Of a stretch of DNA of 64,000 bases, positions 47,888 to 57,929 are shown piece after piece. This stretch comes from Acidobacteriota bacterium (GTDB lineage: Bacteria > Acidobacteriota > Vicinamibacteria > Vicinamibacterales > UBA8438), in the NCBI GenBank assembly GCA_009838525.1, contig VXRJ01000018.1, positions 459,087-523,086 on the forward strand. Direction: 5' to 3'. How positions within the stretch are numbered: position 1 is the stretch's first letter; each line of letters starts with the position of its first letter. The notes beneath the pieces are model-generated. The model was not told the DNA's origin. It made no database searches and worked only from the letters and a program-made list of their open reading frames with translations. A program made the translations under genes and the position numbers.

Positions 47888-49294
47888 ATGTCACTCAGGC
47901 ATGCCCGCCGCCGAATCCGTCCGGGCCTTTGGCTAACCCTCATCAGTTGGGGCCTCCTGCTCGCGGGCGCCATCGCCCATCCCTTTCTGCAGGCGCAGGA
48001 ACCAGAAGGGAATACGAGTGAAGGAAACGGTGACAGCGCTCGCCGTACCGACCGCGCGCTCGTTTACGCGGCTGACGTCGACGCGCTGATACATCCGGTC
48101 TCCGCCGAGTTCATCGCGCAGACGATCGAGAAGGCGGATGCCGATAGTGCCGACTTTGTTGTCCTGACGCTTCGCACACCAGGTGGCCTTGTCGACTCCA
48201 CACGCGAGATCAATCAATCGATCATCGAGGCGGATACGCCGGTTGCCGTCTGGGTAGGTCCCAGCGGAGCGCGCGCCGCATCGGCGGGTTTCCTCATCAC
48301 GATTGCGGCCGATATCGCGGCCATGGCGCCCGGCACACACATCGGCGCCGCACATCCGGTCTCCGGCACTGGCGAGGCGATGGACGAAACGGCGGCCGAG
48401 AAGGCAGCTTCCGATGTTGCCGCGTACGCCCGGTCCCTAGCCAGCCGTCGCGGACGGAATATCTCGCTGGCGGAGGAGGCGGTTACCGAGAGCCGGTCGT
48501 TCACGGAAGAAGAAGCGCTGGAGGCGGACCCACCGCTTATCGATCTGATCGCTGACGATGTCGACGATCTGATCGCTCAGCTCGAGGGCCGCGACATTCG
48601 CCGGTGGGATGGCACGTCCGTTGTAGTCCAGCTCGATGGCGCCGACATCCAGCCGGTCGAAATGACCTGGCGGCAGAGGCTCCTCAGCGCGGTGGCGCAT
48701 CCGCAGATTGCCGTGCTGCTGTTCAGCCTCGGCAGCCTTGGCCTGACCATCGAGCTGTGGAATCCCGGCAGTATTGTGCCGGGTGTCGTGGGTGGTCTTT
48801 GTCTCTTGCTGGCGTTCTTCGCGTTTCAGATCCTGCCCACGAATTATGTCGGCCTCTTATTGATCGCATTCGGATTGCTGCTTCTCGTAGCCGAGATGTT
48901 TACGCCGACGTTCGGCATTCTCGCGACCGGCGGCCTCGTCAGCATGCTGATGGGGGGATTGCTGCTGTTCGACTCCGAACTGCCGGAGCTGCAGCTCGGA
49001 TGGCCCTTCCTGTTGGGCACGATGCTGGCGCTGGGGTTCATAACCGCCGCGTTGGCGCACCTGGGGATTCGAGCCCACCGGATGCGCGCGGTGACGGGCC
49101 GCTCCGGTATGATCGACTCGCCGGGGCGGGCGCTCGGGCCTATCCCGGCTGGCGGGTCGGGTCGTGTGGAAACGCACGGCGAGATCTGGACGGCGGTTGC
49201 CGATGACCCGATAGGTGACGGTGATGCCGTGCGGGTTGTCGCGGTCGAGGGGATGACGTTGCGGGTCGAGCGGGCGGGAGCGAAGAAACCATGA
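47888..49294 (+). CDS. NfeD family membrane-bound ClpP-class serine protease
   Basis: The 468-residue protein has a signal anchor (about 10-35), a ClpP/SppA-like protease domain with [16 protein letters not shown] and the catalytic Ser in [19 protein letters not shown] and a downstream Lys (TAAEKAASD). Four to five membrane helices follow (about 260-395) and a C-terminal OB fold ([11 protein letters not shown] to the end). It overlaps the slipin gene by four bases (ATGA); long-form NfeD and slipin act together in membrane protein quality control. Confidence 0.92.
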   Translation: MSLRHARRRIRPGLWLTLISWGLLLAGAIAHPFLQAQEPEGNTSEGNGDSARRTDRALVYAADVDALIHPVSAEFIAQTIEKADADSADFVVLTLRTPGGLVDSTREINQSIIEADTPVAVWVGPSGARAASAGFLITIAADIAAMAPGTHIGAAHPVSGTGEAMDETAAEKAASDVAAYARSLASRRGRNISLAEEAVTESRSFTEEEALEADPPLIDLIADDVDDLIAQLEGRDIRRWDGTSVVVQLDGADIQPVEMTWRQRLLSAVAHPQIAVLLFSLGSLGLTIELWNPGSIVPGVVGGLCLLLAFFAFQILPTNYVGLLLIAFGLLLLVAEMFTPTFGILATGGLVSMLMGGLLLFDSELPELQLGWPFLLGTMLALGFITAALAHLGIRAHRMRAVTGRSGMIDSPGRALGPIPAGGSGRVETHGEIWTAVADDPIGDGDAVRVVAVEGMTLRVERAGAKKP

Positions 49295-50097
49295 ACATCG
49301 GACCGGAACTGATCTTTCTTGTCGTCGTCCTGCTGTACCTGGCGAACTCGGTCAAGATCCTCAACGAGTACGAGCGGGCGGTCATCTTCCGGTTCGGCAA
49401 GCTCTATCCCAGGTCGAAGGGACCGGGCGTCATCCTGGTCTTTGCCCCTATCGATCGGATGGTGCGTGTCAGCCTGCGAACCATCGTCATGGATGTGCCG
49501 CCGCAGGACGTCATCACGAAGGACAACGTCTCGGTCAAGGTGAACGCGGTGGTCTACTTCCGCGTGATGGATCCGCAGCGTTCCGTCGTCGAGGTGGAGA
49601 ACTTCCACTACGCGACTTCGCAGCTTGCCCAGACGACATTGCGCAGCGTGCTCGGCCAGGTCGAACTCGACGGACTGCTGTCGGAACGAGAATCGCTCAA
49701 TCAGCAGCTGCAGCAGATTCTCGACACCCACACCGACCCATGGGGCGTAAAGGTGTCGTCGGTCGAAGTGAAGCATGTCGATCTGCCGGTTGACATGCAG
49801 CGCGCCATGGCCCGCCAGGCGGAGGCTGAGCGCGAGAAGCGGGCGAAGATCATCCACGCGGAGGGTGAGTACATCGCGTCGGAGAAGCTGTCGGAAGCGG
49901 CGGGGATCATGTCGCGCCAGCCGCTGGCGCCCGTCCTTCGCTACCTGCAGACACTGACCGAGATAGCGGGCGAAAAGAACTCTACGATCGTCTTCCCGAT
50001 GCCGATGGACCTGCCAGGCATGCTGGGTAGCCTTGGCGGCGGCGCCGCTGGTGGCGCCAGGACGCCAGCCGAAGGCAAGACGGACAAGCCCGCGTGA
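49291..50097 (+). CDS. Slipin (stomatin/prohibitin-like SPFH protein)
   Basis: The 268-residue protein has one N-terminal hydrophobic segment (8-20) followed by [46 protein letters not shown] and the coiled-coil [22 protein letters not shown], all typical of slipin-type SPFH proteins. It should form membrane-associated oligomers with NfeD. The tail is Gly/Ala rich. It overlaps both neighbours by four bases. Confidence 0.94.
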   Translation: MNIGPELIFLVVVLLYLANSVKILNEYERAVIFRFGKLYPRSKGPGVILVFAPIDRMVRVSLRTIVMDVPPQDVITKDNVSVKVNAVVYFRVMDPQRSVVEVENFHYATSQLAQTTLRSVLGQVELDGLLSERESLNQQLQQILDTHTDPWGVKVSSVEVKHVDLPVDMQRAMARQAEAEREKRAKIIHAEGEYIASEKLSEAAGIMSRQPLAPVLRYLQTLTEIAGEKNSTIVFPMPMDLPGMLGSLGGGAAGGARTPAEGKTDKPA

Positions 50098-50714
50098 CGA
50101 GCGGACCACACGCCCAGGTTCGTCTCAGCCCCAAGCAGGTGGTTTTTCTCTTCGTGGTAACCGCCGTGGTTGGGGTACTCGTCTTCCTGTGCGGAGTATT
50201 GGTCGGTCGGGGAGTTCCGCTCGCGCAGATGCTGAGCGGCGAGCTTGACAATGTACGAACGGCCGCGTTCGACGCCAGCGAACCACCGGCTGTCGTCAGC
50301 ACACCCCGACGGGAGCCCGCTACCGCGGCGCTGGCCGGCGCGGACCTGACGTACCCGGAGCGACTCGGCGGACCGTTCACAGCCGTCCGGGATGCGCTCG
50401 GCGCCTTGCCGGCTGCGTCCCGGGAACGGGCGCCAGCGGATGGTCCTTCTCCGACACAGCCGATCATTACCCCGGTACGGGAGAGTGGTTACGCGCTGCA
50501 GGTGTCGGCCTTACGGGATCGAACCGCCGCGGAGCAGCTGGCGAAGCGACTGACCGAGAGGGGCTACCCGGCGTTCGTCGCGATTCCATTGGAGTCCGCA
50601 CCCATCGCGATGTTCACCGTGCGCGTTGGGCCGTTCGCCGACCGGCCGGAGGCCGAGCAGGTCCTTGAACGACTCGAAAGCGAGGACGCGTTCAGTCCCT
50701 GGATCACGCGCTAG
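50094..50714 (+). CDS. SPOR-domain membrane protein
   Basis: The 206-residue product has one membrane helix (about 17-36), a Pro/Ala-rich periplasmic linker and a C-terminal SPOR domain ([23 protein letters not shown] through [20 protein letters not shown]). SPOR domains bind denuded glycan strands at division sites. It starts with GTG in the slipin stop (GTGA). Confidence 0.88.
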   Translation: MTSGPHAQVRLSPKQVVFLFVVTAVVGVLVFLCGVLVGRGVPLAQMLSGELDNVRTAAFDASEPPAVVSTPRREPATAALAGADLTYPERLGGPFTAVRDALGALPAASRERAPADGPSPTQPIITPVRESGYALQVSALRDRTAAEQLAKRLTERGYPAFVAIPLESAPIAMFTVRVGPFADRPEAEQVLERLESEDAFSPWITR

Positions 50715-50720
50715 GAGCCT

Positions 50721-52238
50721 GTGCTGGTTGGTGTAACGTTCGGACCTGCGCTGCTGGCTGCGTTCTCCGGCCTGCTGCTCGTCTTCAGTTTCCCGCATCT
50801 CGGCCACGGTACGGTGGCATGGGTGGCGCTGGCGCCGTTGCTCGTGGCGGTTGCGGGCGCCTCGCCGAGGCGGGCGCTGCGACTCGGTCTGCTGACCGGC
50901 ATCGTCCATTTTGCCGGCACGGTCTACTGGATTCCCGCCGTAGTGGTCCACTTCGGTGGCCTACCGACGCCCGTGGCGTGGGGCGTACATGCGCTTCTGG
51001 TTCTGGTTCTTGCGATGTTTCCGGCGCTGTTTGCCGCCGGGTTGGCGAATCTCGTCGCACGCCATGGTCCGCTGGCGCTCTTCCTGGCGCCGGCCGTCTG
51101 GGTAACGACCGAATTGGGCCGCATGTACCTCTTCACCGGTTTCCCTTGGGCGCTGGTCGGTTACAGCCAGATGGACATGGTCATGCTTGCCCAGACCGCG
51201 AGCATCGCGGGCGTCCTGGGAGTGTCGGCGCTCGTGCTGTTGCTCAACGCGGCGGTGGCGTACCTGTTGGTCGCTGGCACGCGAGCGCGGATCGCTCCCC
51301 TCGCGGCCGTCGCACTGGTCTGGGTAGCCGCCGCCGGTTTCGGTGCCTGGCGTCTCGCCGACGGTGCACTGCTGACGGCTGGCGTGCCGCTCCGCGTTGC
51401 AGCGCTTCAAGGCAACATCGCGCAGGACGAGAAATGGGATCCGCAGAGCGCCGACGCAATCATCAACACGTATCTCGATCAGACGCGTGAGGCAGTGGAA
51501 CGTGGCGCCACTCTTGTCGTTTGGCCGGAAGCGGCAACCCCGTATCCTTTCGACCGAGATCCACGCGCCGAGGACATTCGCGCGGCGGCGCGCAGCGGCG
51601 GCGCACACCTTCTGATCGGGACTACCGAGGTTTCACGGAACCAAGACGACGAAACGAACTACTACAACGCGGCGTACCTGCTGGATGCCGGCGGCGGAAC
51701 GGCGGCCATCTACCGTAAACAACACCTAGTGCCGTTCGGCGAGTACGTACCGTTCAGGGACCTGCTTTTCTTCGTCTCACCTCTCGTCGAGACGGTCGGC
51801 GCCTTTACCCCGGGCCAGGACGCAACTACGCTGCCGGTGGAGGGACGGCCGATTGGCGCGGCGATCTGCTACGAGATGATCTATCCGGCGCTGGTACGCG
51901 AGTTAGTGCTCGCCGGGAGCCAACTGCTCACGACTGTCACGAACGATGCCTGGTACGGGCGCTCAGCCGCGCCGCACCAGCATTTTCAGCAGGCGGCAAT
52001 GCGGGCGATCGAAGAGGGTCGATTTGTAGTTCGTGCCGCGAACACCGGCATCAGCGGCATTGTCGATCCCTATGGTCGCGTGTTGGTCCGATCAGCCTTG
52101 TTCCAGCCCGCCGTGCTGGCCGGCGAGGTCAGGCTGCTCGACGGCCTGACGGTCTATGGACGCATCGGCGATCTGCCGGCGTACGTGTTAGCGTTCACTT
52201 CGATCGCGGCTCTGGTCTGGCGCCGGCGCGAGCGTTAG
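50721..52238 (+). CDS. lnt: Apolipoprotein N-acyltransferase
   Basis: The 505-residue inner-membrane enzyme adds the third acyl chain to lipoproteins. Six or more helices come first, then a nitrilase-like domain with the catalytic triad in place: Glu in VVWPEAATPYPF, Lys in YRKQHLVPFGEYVPF and Cys in GAAICYEMIYP. TAGGAG before the GTG start is a good ribosome site. Its presence shows an outer membrane with mature lipoproteins. Confidence 0.94.
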   Translation: MLVGVTFGPALLAAFSGLLLVFSFPHLGHGTVAWVALAPLLVAVAGASPRRALRLGLLTGIVHFAGTVYWIPAVVVHFGGLPTPVAWGVHALLVLVLAMFPALFAAGLANLVARHGPLALFLAPAVWVTTELGRMYLFTGFPWALVGYSQMDMVMLAQTASIAGVLGVSALVLLLNAAVAYLLVAGTRARIAPLAAVALVWVAAAGFGAWRLADGALLTAGVPLRVAALQGNIAQDEKWDPQSADAIINTYLDQTREAVERGATLVVWPEAATPYPFDRDPRAEDIRAAARSGGAHLLIGTTEVSRNQDDETNYYNAAYLLDAGGGTAAIYRKQHLVPFGEYVPFRDLLFFVSPLVETVGAFTPGQDATTLPVEGRPIGAAICYEMIYPALVRELVLAGSQLLTTVTNDAWYGRSAAPHQHFQQAAMRAIEEGRFVVRAANTGISGIVDPYGRVLVRSALFQPAVLAGEVRLLDGLTVYGRIGDLPAYVLAFTSIAALVWRRRER

Positions 52239-52347
52239 CGGACAGGCACCAACCAGCGGGACGAACCGAACCACTCGTCAGCCGTGGCGAAAGAGTAGCG
52301 TGCGCCCCGTCCTCGCGATTACTATCCCATCCAAAGGAGACCCCGTC

Positions 52348-53455
52348 GTGGCCATCACGTTGGAAGAACAGACTCGCCGATACCAGAACCTCGTCAAGCG
52401 GGCGGCAGACCTGCGGAGCTATCTTTGACCCGGATGGGGTCGCAGATGAAATCGCCAGGCTGGAGCGGAGGGCGGGTGCCGCCGATTTCTGGAATGACCA
52501 GTCCGCCGCCCAACAAGTGCTGCAACGCCGGCGACGGCTTCAGGAAGATGCCGATCTGGCCACGTTGTTGAACACGCGTGTCGACGATCTGGCCGTCCTG
52601 ATGGAATGGGCGGAACAGGGCGAAGATGTCGCATCCGATCTCGCCGGGGCCCTGGACGGATTTGCCGCCGAGGTAGAGGCGGGCGAGATCCGGAAGATGC
52701 TCGGCGGCGAACACGACCACCGCAACGCCATCGTGTCGTTCCAGCCAGGCGCCGGTGGCGTCGACTCGCAGGATTGGACCGAGATGCTGCTGCGGATGTA
52801 TCTCCGCTGGGCCGAGAGGCGCGGTTTCACACGGGATGTCATAGAGGCGTCACCGGGGGAGGAGGCGGGACTGAAGAGCGCGACGGTTACCGTCAAGGGC
52901 GACTATGTCTACGGATTGCTCCTGGCCGAGGCCGGAGTCCATCGGCTGGTCCGGATCTCACCGTTCGACCAGGCGGCCCGGCGGCACACGTCCTTTGCCT
53001 CCGTCCTGGTCTGGCCGGAGCTGCCGGAAGATGTTGACGTAGAAATCGACGAGGGGGACCTCCGCATCGACACCTACCGGTCCAGCGGCGCCGGTGGCCA
53101 GCACGTCAATGTCACCGATTCCGCGGTGCGCATCACGCACCTGCCAACCGGGATCGTCGTGTCCTGCCAGAACGAACGATCACAGCATCGGAACCGGGAT
53201 GCGGCGATGTCGGTGCTGCGCTCGCGGTTGTACGACCTCCGGAGGCAACAACAGCAGGATCGGTTGGAGCAACTGGGTGGAGAGAAGAAGGAGATCGCGT
53301 TCGGTAGCCAGATCCGCAGCTATGTGCTACAGCCCTATCGGATGGTCAAGGATCATCGGACAAAGCTGGAAGAAGGGAATGTCGACAAGGTCCTCGACGG
53401 AGATCTCGATCCGTTCATCAAGGCGTACCTGATGCAGAAAGCCCAGCCGGGCTAG
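52348..53455 (+). CDS. prfB: Peptide chain release factor 2, made by programmed +1 frameshift
   Basis: The first 26 codons run from GTG at 52348 (after AAAGGAGA) to an in-frame TGA at 52426-52428. Translation shifts +1 on CTT-TGA-C and continues from GAC at 52427 to 53455, giving 368 residues, the normal RF2 length. The joined protein has the tripeptide SPF at 204-206 for UGA/UAA reading and GGQ at 249-251 in the peptidyl-hydrolysis loop (SGAGGQHVNVT). RF2 reads its own UGA slowly when scarce, which raises frameshifting: the classic autoregulation. The CDS is join(52348..52425,52427..53455). Confidence 0.96.
52414..52429 (+). promoter_or_regulatory. RF2 programmed frameshift signal
   Basis: The stimulator CGGAGC (internal Shine-Dalgarno-like) is followed by TAT, CTT and TGA, then C. 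Order and spacing match the E. coli signal AGGGGG-TAT-CTT-TGA-C. The slippery CTT sits at 52423-52425. Confidence 0.93.
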
Positions 53456-53484
53456 CAGGCGCGCCGGCGCCAAGCTCTTGGCAG

Positions 53485-55806
53485 CTAGCGTCGAATGGCA
53501 GCGCCCGGCTCGGTGCCGGCGATGAACGCTTCCTGGATGGCGCCGCGCTGCCAGGGAGGGGCGATTGTGCCCGTGTCCGGCATCACCGAATGGAAGACGA
53601 TGTTCTCGGGCGGAACGAAAGAAGGTCGAGCTTCCTGGCTTGCGACGTAGGCCTCCATGAAGTCGATCCAGATCGGTAGCGCGACGGCGGAAGCCTGCTC
53701 GCGATCGCCCAACGTCCGCTTCTCGTCGTAGCCGACCCAAACCCCAAGGGTGATGTCAGGGTCGAAGCCTACGAACCAGGCGTCCGTGTACTCGTCGACC
53801 GTCCCGGTCTTTCCGCCAAAGGGCCAATCGAACGCGAACGCAACGCGCCGGCCGGTGCCGCGCCGCACCACCCCCTGCATCAGGTTGGCGATGATGAACG
53901 CGGTGTCCTCGCGCAGTGCGTCACGCGATTGCGGCCGCCTTTCTTCGAGAAGATTCCCCTCGCGGTCCAACACCCGTTCCACCAGGAACGGCAACATCCG
54001 GCGTCCGGCGTTGGGGAAGACGGAATAGGCGCTCGTCACCTCGAGCAGCGTCGCCTCGGCGGACCCGAGAGCCACCGAAAGGAACGGCGGGATGGGAGAG
54101 CTGAAGCCCACACGGCGGGCGAAATCGACGACGGTGTCGGGCCCCACCTCGTTCATCAGCCAGACGGCGGGTATGTTGCGGGAATCCTCGAGGGCGCGGC
54201 GTATCGTGATCGGTCCCTCGTACTCGTTGTCGTAGTTGCTCGGCCTGTAGAGCGGCTGATTCGGCCCGGCCTCGAAGCTGACGGGTTCGTCCATCACGAT
54301 GCTCGACGCGGTCCACCCCTGGTCGATCGCGGCGGCGTAGAGAATCCCCTTGAAGAGCGATCCGACCTGGCGCGCCGCCTGCGTCGCCCGGTTGAACCTG
54401 CTGCGCTGGAAGTCATAGCCGCCCACCATGGCGAGTATGTGTCCGGTCCGGTTGTCGATGGCCAGAAGCGACCCTTCGACCACCGGTTCCTGATCCAGAG
54501 TTGCCGCGCCGACACCGTTCGTCCCGGCCGGCAACTCGGTGAGGACGACATCCAGGAGATCCCCTGGCGCCGCCACGTCGGCGGGGGTGTCGCGCCGCGT
54601 CCAGGCGAACCCGTCGGCGTCGATCGCCAGCGCGTACGGCCCCGCGCGAACTTCGATCGCGTCGGCGGTGGTCCCGGTCACCACGGCCGGAACCATGTCG
54701 CCCGCGGCCATCGGGTAGAGCCAGCGCGTATGCCTGAACGCGTCGATGGAGTCGACGGCGTCCTCGCCCTCCAGGATATTCCGGCGCGGGCCGCGATACC
54801 CGTGCCGCTTGTCGAGGGCGCGCAGCCCCTCGGAGACGGCCTGATTGGCGGCGCGCTGCAGATCGAGATCCATCGTGGTACGGACGACAAGACCCGCTTC
54901 GTAGAGGTCGGTCGCGCCGTAGTTAGCTTCCAGATGCTGGCGGACTTCCTCGAGGAAGTACGGCGCGATGGTGTTTGCTCGCTCTCTGCGAGGCGCAATG
55001 ACGATGGGCTTGGCCATCTCCGCTTCAGCCTCGGCCGTCGTGATGTAGTCCTCCTCGGCCATTCGCCGGAGTGCGTAATTGCGCCGCCGGGTTGCTGCTT
55101 CCATGTTCACCAGCGGGCTCTGCCGCGCGGGTGTCTGGAACAGGCCGGCGATCATGGCGGCCTCTCCGAGTTGGAGATCGCGAACGGACTTGCCGAAGTA
55201 GAGCTGTGATGCCGCCTCGACGCCGTCGGCCGCATGTGTCGCCGTGCCGAGAAACATCTGGTTGGCGTAGAGGGCGAGGATCTCGGGCTTCGTATAGCGC
55301 TTCTCGAGGTGGAACGTGTAGTAGGCCTCGCGCAGCTTCCGCTGCCAGGTCTTTTCGAGCCCGAGCCGGTCGCCGCCGACGGTAATGTTTCTCGCGACCT
55401 GTTGCGTCAGCGTGCTGGCGCCTGCCGCGCGGAGGTCGCCTTCCAGGATGTTGTTGAAGAGCGTGATCAGAATCCGCGGGATGTTCAGGCCGATATGGTT
55501 GAAAAACTCACCATCCTCCGCGGCAACGATGGCGTTCCGGAGCACCTCGGGTATGTCGTCGTAACCGAGGATTACGCGGCGCTGTGTTGCGAACTCCCCG
55601 ATGAGCTCCCCGTTGCGCGCGTGAACCCGCGTGATCGTGCCGGGTGCGTAGTCGTCGAGGGCCGCTATTTCCGGCAGATCGGGCGAGTAGGCGAGGAGGA
55701 CGCCGGTCGCTAGCCCGAAGAGGGCCACGGCGGCAAACGTCGCGAGAATCACGACGCGGCCGGCACGCCGCCTCGGGTGGGGCACGCCTGATTGTAGCAG
55801 GCTCAT
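53485..55806 (-). CDS. mrcA: Penicillin-binding protein 1A (bifunctional transglycosylase/transpeptidase)
   Basis: With the ATG at 55806 the protein has 773 residues: basic tail, one membrane helix (about 17-40), and a GT51 glycosyltransferase (AIVAAEDGEFFNHIGLN, GASTLTQQVARN). An OB-like insert follows, then a transpeptidase with SLFK (in RQVGSLFKGIL), SRN (in EDSRNIPAV) and KTGT (in FGGKTGTVDEYTDAW). It polymerises and crosslinks peptidoglycan. The open frame extends 26 codons further up, into the region shared with the dnaK promoter, and is not favoured. It is divergent from dnaK. Confidence 0.94.
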   Translation of the reverse strand: MSLLQSGVPHPRRRAGRVVILATFAAVALFGLATGVLLAYSPDLPEIAALDDYAPGTITRVHARNGELIGEFATQRRVILGYDDIPEVLRNAIVAAEDGEFFNHIGLNIPRILITLFNNILEGDLRAAGASTLTQQVARNITVGGDRLGLEKTWQRKLREAYYTFHLEKRYTKPEILALYANQMFLGTATHAADGVEAASQLYFGKSVRDLQLGEAAMIAGLFQTPARQSPLVNMEAATRRRNYALRRMAEEDYITTAEAEAEMAKPIVIAPRRERANTIAPYFLEEVRQHLEANYGATDLYEAGLVVRTTMDLDLQRAANQAVSEGLRALDKRHGYRGPRRNILEGEDAVDSIDAFRHTRWLYPMAAGDMVPAVVTGTTADAIEVRAGPYALAIDADGFAWTRRDTPADVAAPGDLLDVVLTELPAGTNGVGAATLDQEPVVEGSLLAIDNRTGHILAMVGGYDFQRSRFNRATQAARQVGSLFKGILYAAAIDQGWTASSIVMDEPVSFEAGPNQPLYRPSNYDNEYEGPITIRRALEDSRNIPAVWLMNEVGPDTVVDFARRVGFSSPIPPFLSVALGSAEATLLEVTSAYSVFPNAGRRMLPFLVERVLDREGNLLEERRPQSRDALREDTAFIIANLMQGVVRRGTGRRVAFAFDWPFGGKTGTVDEYTDAWFVGFDPDITLGVWVGYDEKRTLGDREQASAVALPIWIDFMEAYVASQEARPSFVPPENIVFHSVMPDTGTIAPPWQRGAIQEAFIAGTEPGAAIRR

Positions 55807-55864
55807 ATGCGGCGCACTAACTGTTAGGCCCATGCAGTGACCGAATTCGCCCGATTGTGCCAAT

Positions 55865-55885
55865 GTTGACATTACCATGCTCAAC
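55865..55885. promoter_or_regulatory. Candidate HspR operator (HAIR-like inverted repeat)
   Basis: GTTGA-N11-TCAAC is a perfect 5-bp inverted repeat. The published HspR site, CTTGAGT-N7-ACTCAAG, has its TTGA and TCAA cores also 11 bases apart. It covers the -35 box and spacer of the dnaK promoter, and hspR is the third gene of this cluster, so repression at this site is a natural reading. The flanking GT/AC of the consensus is not kept. Confidence 0.55.
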
Positions 55886-55894
55886 TTTTATTAT
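55866..55894 (+). promoter_or_regulatory. Sigma70 promoter of dnaK
   Basis: TTGACA (55866-55871), 17 bases, then TATTAT (55889-55894): a near-consensus promoter in an AT-rich island, the clearest in the window. The predicted start near 55901 leaves a leader of about 55 bases before the GTG of dnaK. It could also influence the divergent PBP1A gene. Confidence 0.75.
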
Positions 55895-55955
55895 TGATAA
55901 CAACATAGAACTGGGTCGGATTGTGACCGGCCGTGGGTGAACACGGGGAGACGCA

Positions 55956-57890
55956 GTGAGCACGAACATGAGCAAGATAATCGGCATCGATCTTGGTACG
56001 ACGAACTCGGTTGTCGCGGTCATCGAGGGAGGTGAGCCGACTGTCATCACCAACGCGGAGGGGCAGCGCGTGACACCGTCGGTCGTTGCCTTCGCGAAGT
56101 CGGGCGAGCGGCTGGTCGGTCAGGTGGCGAAACGGCAGGCGGTGACGAATCCGGAAAACACCGTCTTTTCGATCAAGCGTTTCATGGGACGCCGCTTCGG
56201 CGAGGTGACCGAGGAAATGACCATGGTCCCTTACGAGGTGGTTCGCGCCCAGAACGGCGACGCGCGCATCAAGGCCGGAGGTAAGGAGCTGTCGCCTCCC
56301 GAGTTGTCCGCGATGGTGCTCCAGAAGCTCAGGCAGTCGGCCGAGGAACATCTCGGTCAAAAGGTGAACCGGGCGGTCATCACGGTGCCGGCGTACTTCA
56401 ACGACGCGCAGCGCCAGGCGACGAAAGATGCTGGCCAGATCGCGGGCCTGGAGGTGCTTCGCATCGTCAACGAGCCGACGGCGGCGGCGCTTGCCTACGG
56501 GCTGGACAAGAAGGCGGACGAGACCATCGCCGTCTACGATTTTGGCGGCGGCACGTTCGACATCTCCATTCTGGAGGTGGGTGAGGGAATCGTCGAGGTC
56601 AAGTCGACGAACGGCGACACGCACCTGGGCGGTGACAACCTGGATCAGCGGCTTATCGACTGGATTGTCGACGAATTCAGGAGCGACGAAGGCATCGACC
56701 TGAGCAAGGACCGTATGGCGTTGCAGCGGCTGAAGGAGGCCTCCGAAAAGGCGAAGATGGAGCTCTCCACCGTGATGGAGACGGAGATCAACCTGCCGTT
56801 CATCACCGCAGATCAATCGGGGCCGAAGCACCTGCAGAAGAAGCTGACGCGCGCGAAATTTGAGCAGCTCGTCGATGAACTGTTGCGCCGGACGGTTGAA
56901 CCCGTCAAGCGCGCCCTGGCCGATGCCAGCCTCGAACCGTCACAGATCGACGAAGTGGTGCTGGTCGGTGGTTCGACGCGCGTGCCGAGGGTGCAGCAAA
57001 TGGTCAAGGAACTCTTCGGCAAGGAGCCGCACCGCGGAGTCAATCCGGACGAAGTTGTGGCAATCGGAGCGGCGATCCAGGCGGGCGTGCTCGCTGGCGA
57101 GGTCAAGGACCTGTTGTTGCTTGACGTGACGCCGCTTTCGCTCGGAATCGAGACGCTGGGTGGCGTCATGACGAAACTGATCGAACGGAACACCACGATC
57201 CCGACCAAGAAGAGCGAGGTTTTTTCGACCGCGGCCGACAACCAGCCGAGTGTCGAGGTGCATGTTCTTCAGGGCGAACGGTCGATGGCGATCGACAACC
57301 GGACGCTCGGCAAGTTCCATCTCGACGGCATTCCACCGGCACCGCGGGGCATGCCGCAAGTCGAGGTGACGTTCGATATCGACGCGAACGGAATCGTCAA
57401 CGTCAATGCGAAGGATCTGGGCACCGGCAAGGAGCAGCACATCACGATTACTGCTGAGAGTGGCCTCTCGAAGGACGAAGTCGAGGCCAAGGTCCGTGAA
57501 GCGGAATCGCACGCCACCGAGGACAAGACGCGCCGCGAAGCGGTGGAAATGAAGAACCAGGCGGACCAGGCGGTCTACCAGGCAGAGAAGTTGCTCGCCG
57601 ACGCGGGCGACAAGCTTGGCGCCGATGAGAGGAAGCCGGTGGAGGAAGCGGTTGCGGCACTCAAGTCGGCATCAGAGAGGGACGACGTGTCTGCGATCAA
57701 GCCCGCCCTCGACTCGCTCATGGCCGTGATGCAGGGAGTCTCACAGAAGCTCTACGCGCAATCGGCGCAGGAGCAGAAGGACGCCGGTGCGACGAACGGG
57801 AAGGAGGACGGCCCCGGCACGCCTCCTGGCGCGAGCGGCGGTGACGACGATGTGATCGACGCCGAGGTGGTGGACGACCAAAAGACGTAG
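55956..57890 (+). CDS. dnaK: Chaperone DnaK (Hsp70)
   Basis: The 644-residue chaperone has [14 protein letters not shown], the phosphate loops [14 protein letters not shown] and [14 protein letters not shown], the substrate-domain [21 protein letters not shown] and an acidic C-terminus ending in [13 protein letters not shown] at 55956 is correctly spaced from GGGGAG. The ATG four codons on (MSKIIGI) is the more usual N-terminus, and either may be used. It is first in a dnaK-dnaJ-hspR cluster; grpE is not between them. Confidence 0.97.
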   Translation: MSTNMSKIIGIDLGTTNSVVAVIEGGEPTVITNAEGQRVTPSVVAFAKSGERLVGQVAKRQAVTNPENTVFSIKRFMGRRFGEVTEEMTMVPYEVVRAQNGDARIKAGGKELSPPELSAMVLQKLRQSAEEHLGQKVNRAVITVPAYFNDAQRQATKDAGQIAGLEVLRIVNEPTAAALAYGLDKKADETIAVYDFGGGTFDISILEVGEGIVEVKSTNGDTHLGGDNLDQRLIDWIVDEFRSDEGIDLSKDRMALQRLKEASEKAKMELSTVMETEINLPFITADQSGPKHLQKKLTRAKFEQLVDELLRRTVEPVKRALADASLEPSQIDEVVLVGGSTRVPRVQQMVKELFGKEPHRGVNPDEVVAIGAAIQAGVLAGEVKDLLLLDVTPLSLGIETLGGVMTKLIERNTTIPTKKSEVFSTAADNQPSVEVHVLQGERSMAIDNRTLGKFHLDGIPPAPRGMPQVEVTFDIDANGIVNVNAKDLGTGKEQHITITAESGLSKDEVEAKVREAESHATEDKTRREAVEMKNQADQAVYQAEKLLADAGDKLGADERKPVEEAVAALKSASERDDVSAIKPALDSLMAVMQGVSQKLYAQSAQEQKDAGATNGKEDGPGTPPGASGGDDDVIDAEVVDDQKT

Positions 57891-57929
57891 CTCCACGGAG
57901 CGCGCCGGATCGCGAGCCGGAGACGGACC

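Noticed and set aside
52426-52428. Stop codon near the start of prfB as a disabling mutation
   Set aside because: It is the programmed frameshift site with stimulator and slippery codon at the standard positions.
55807-55884. PBP1A start at 55884
   Set aside because: The extra 26 residues have no membrane-protein character and their codons run into the dnaK promoter and operator region; MSLLQSGVPHPRRR at 55806 looks like the natural cytoplasmic tail.
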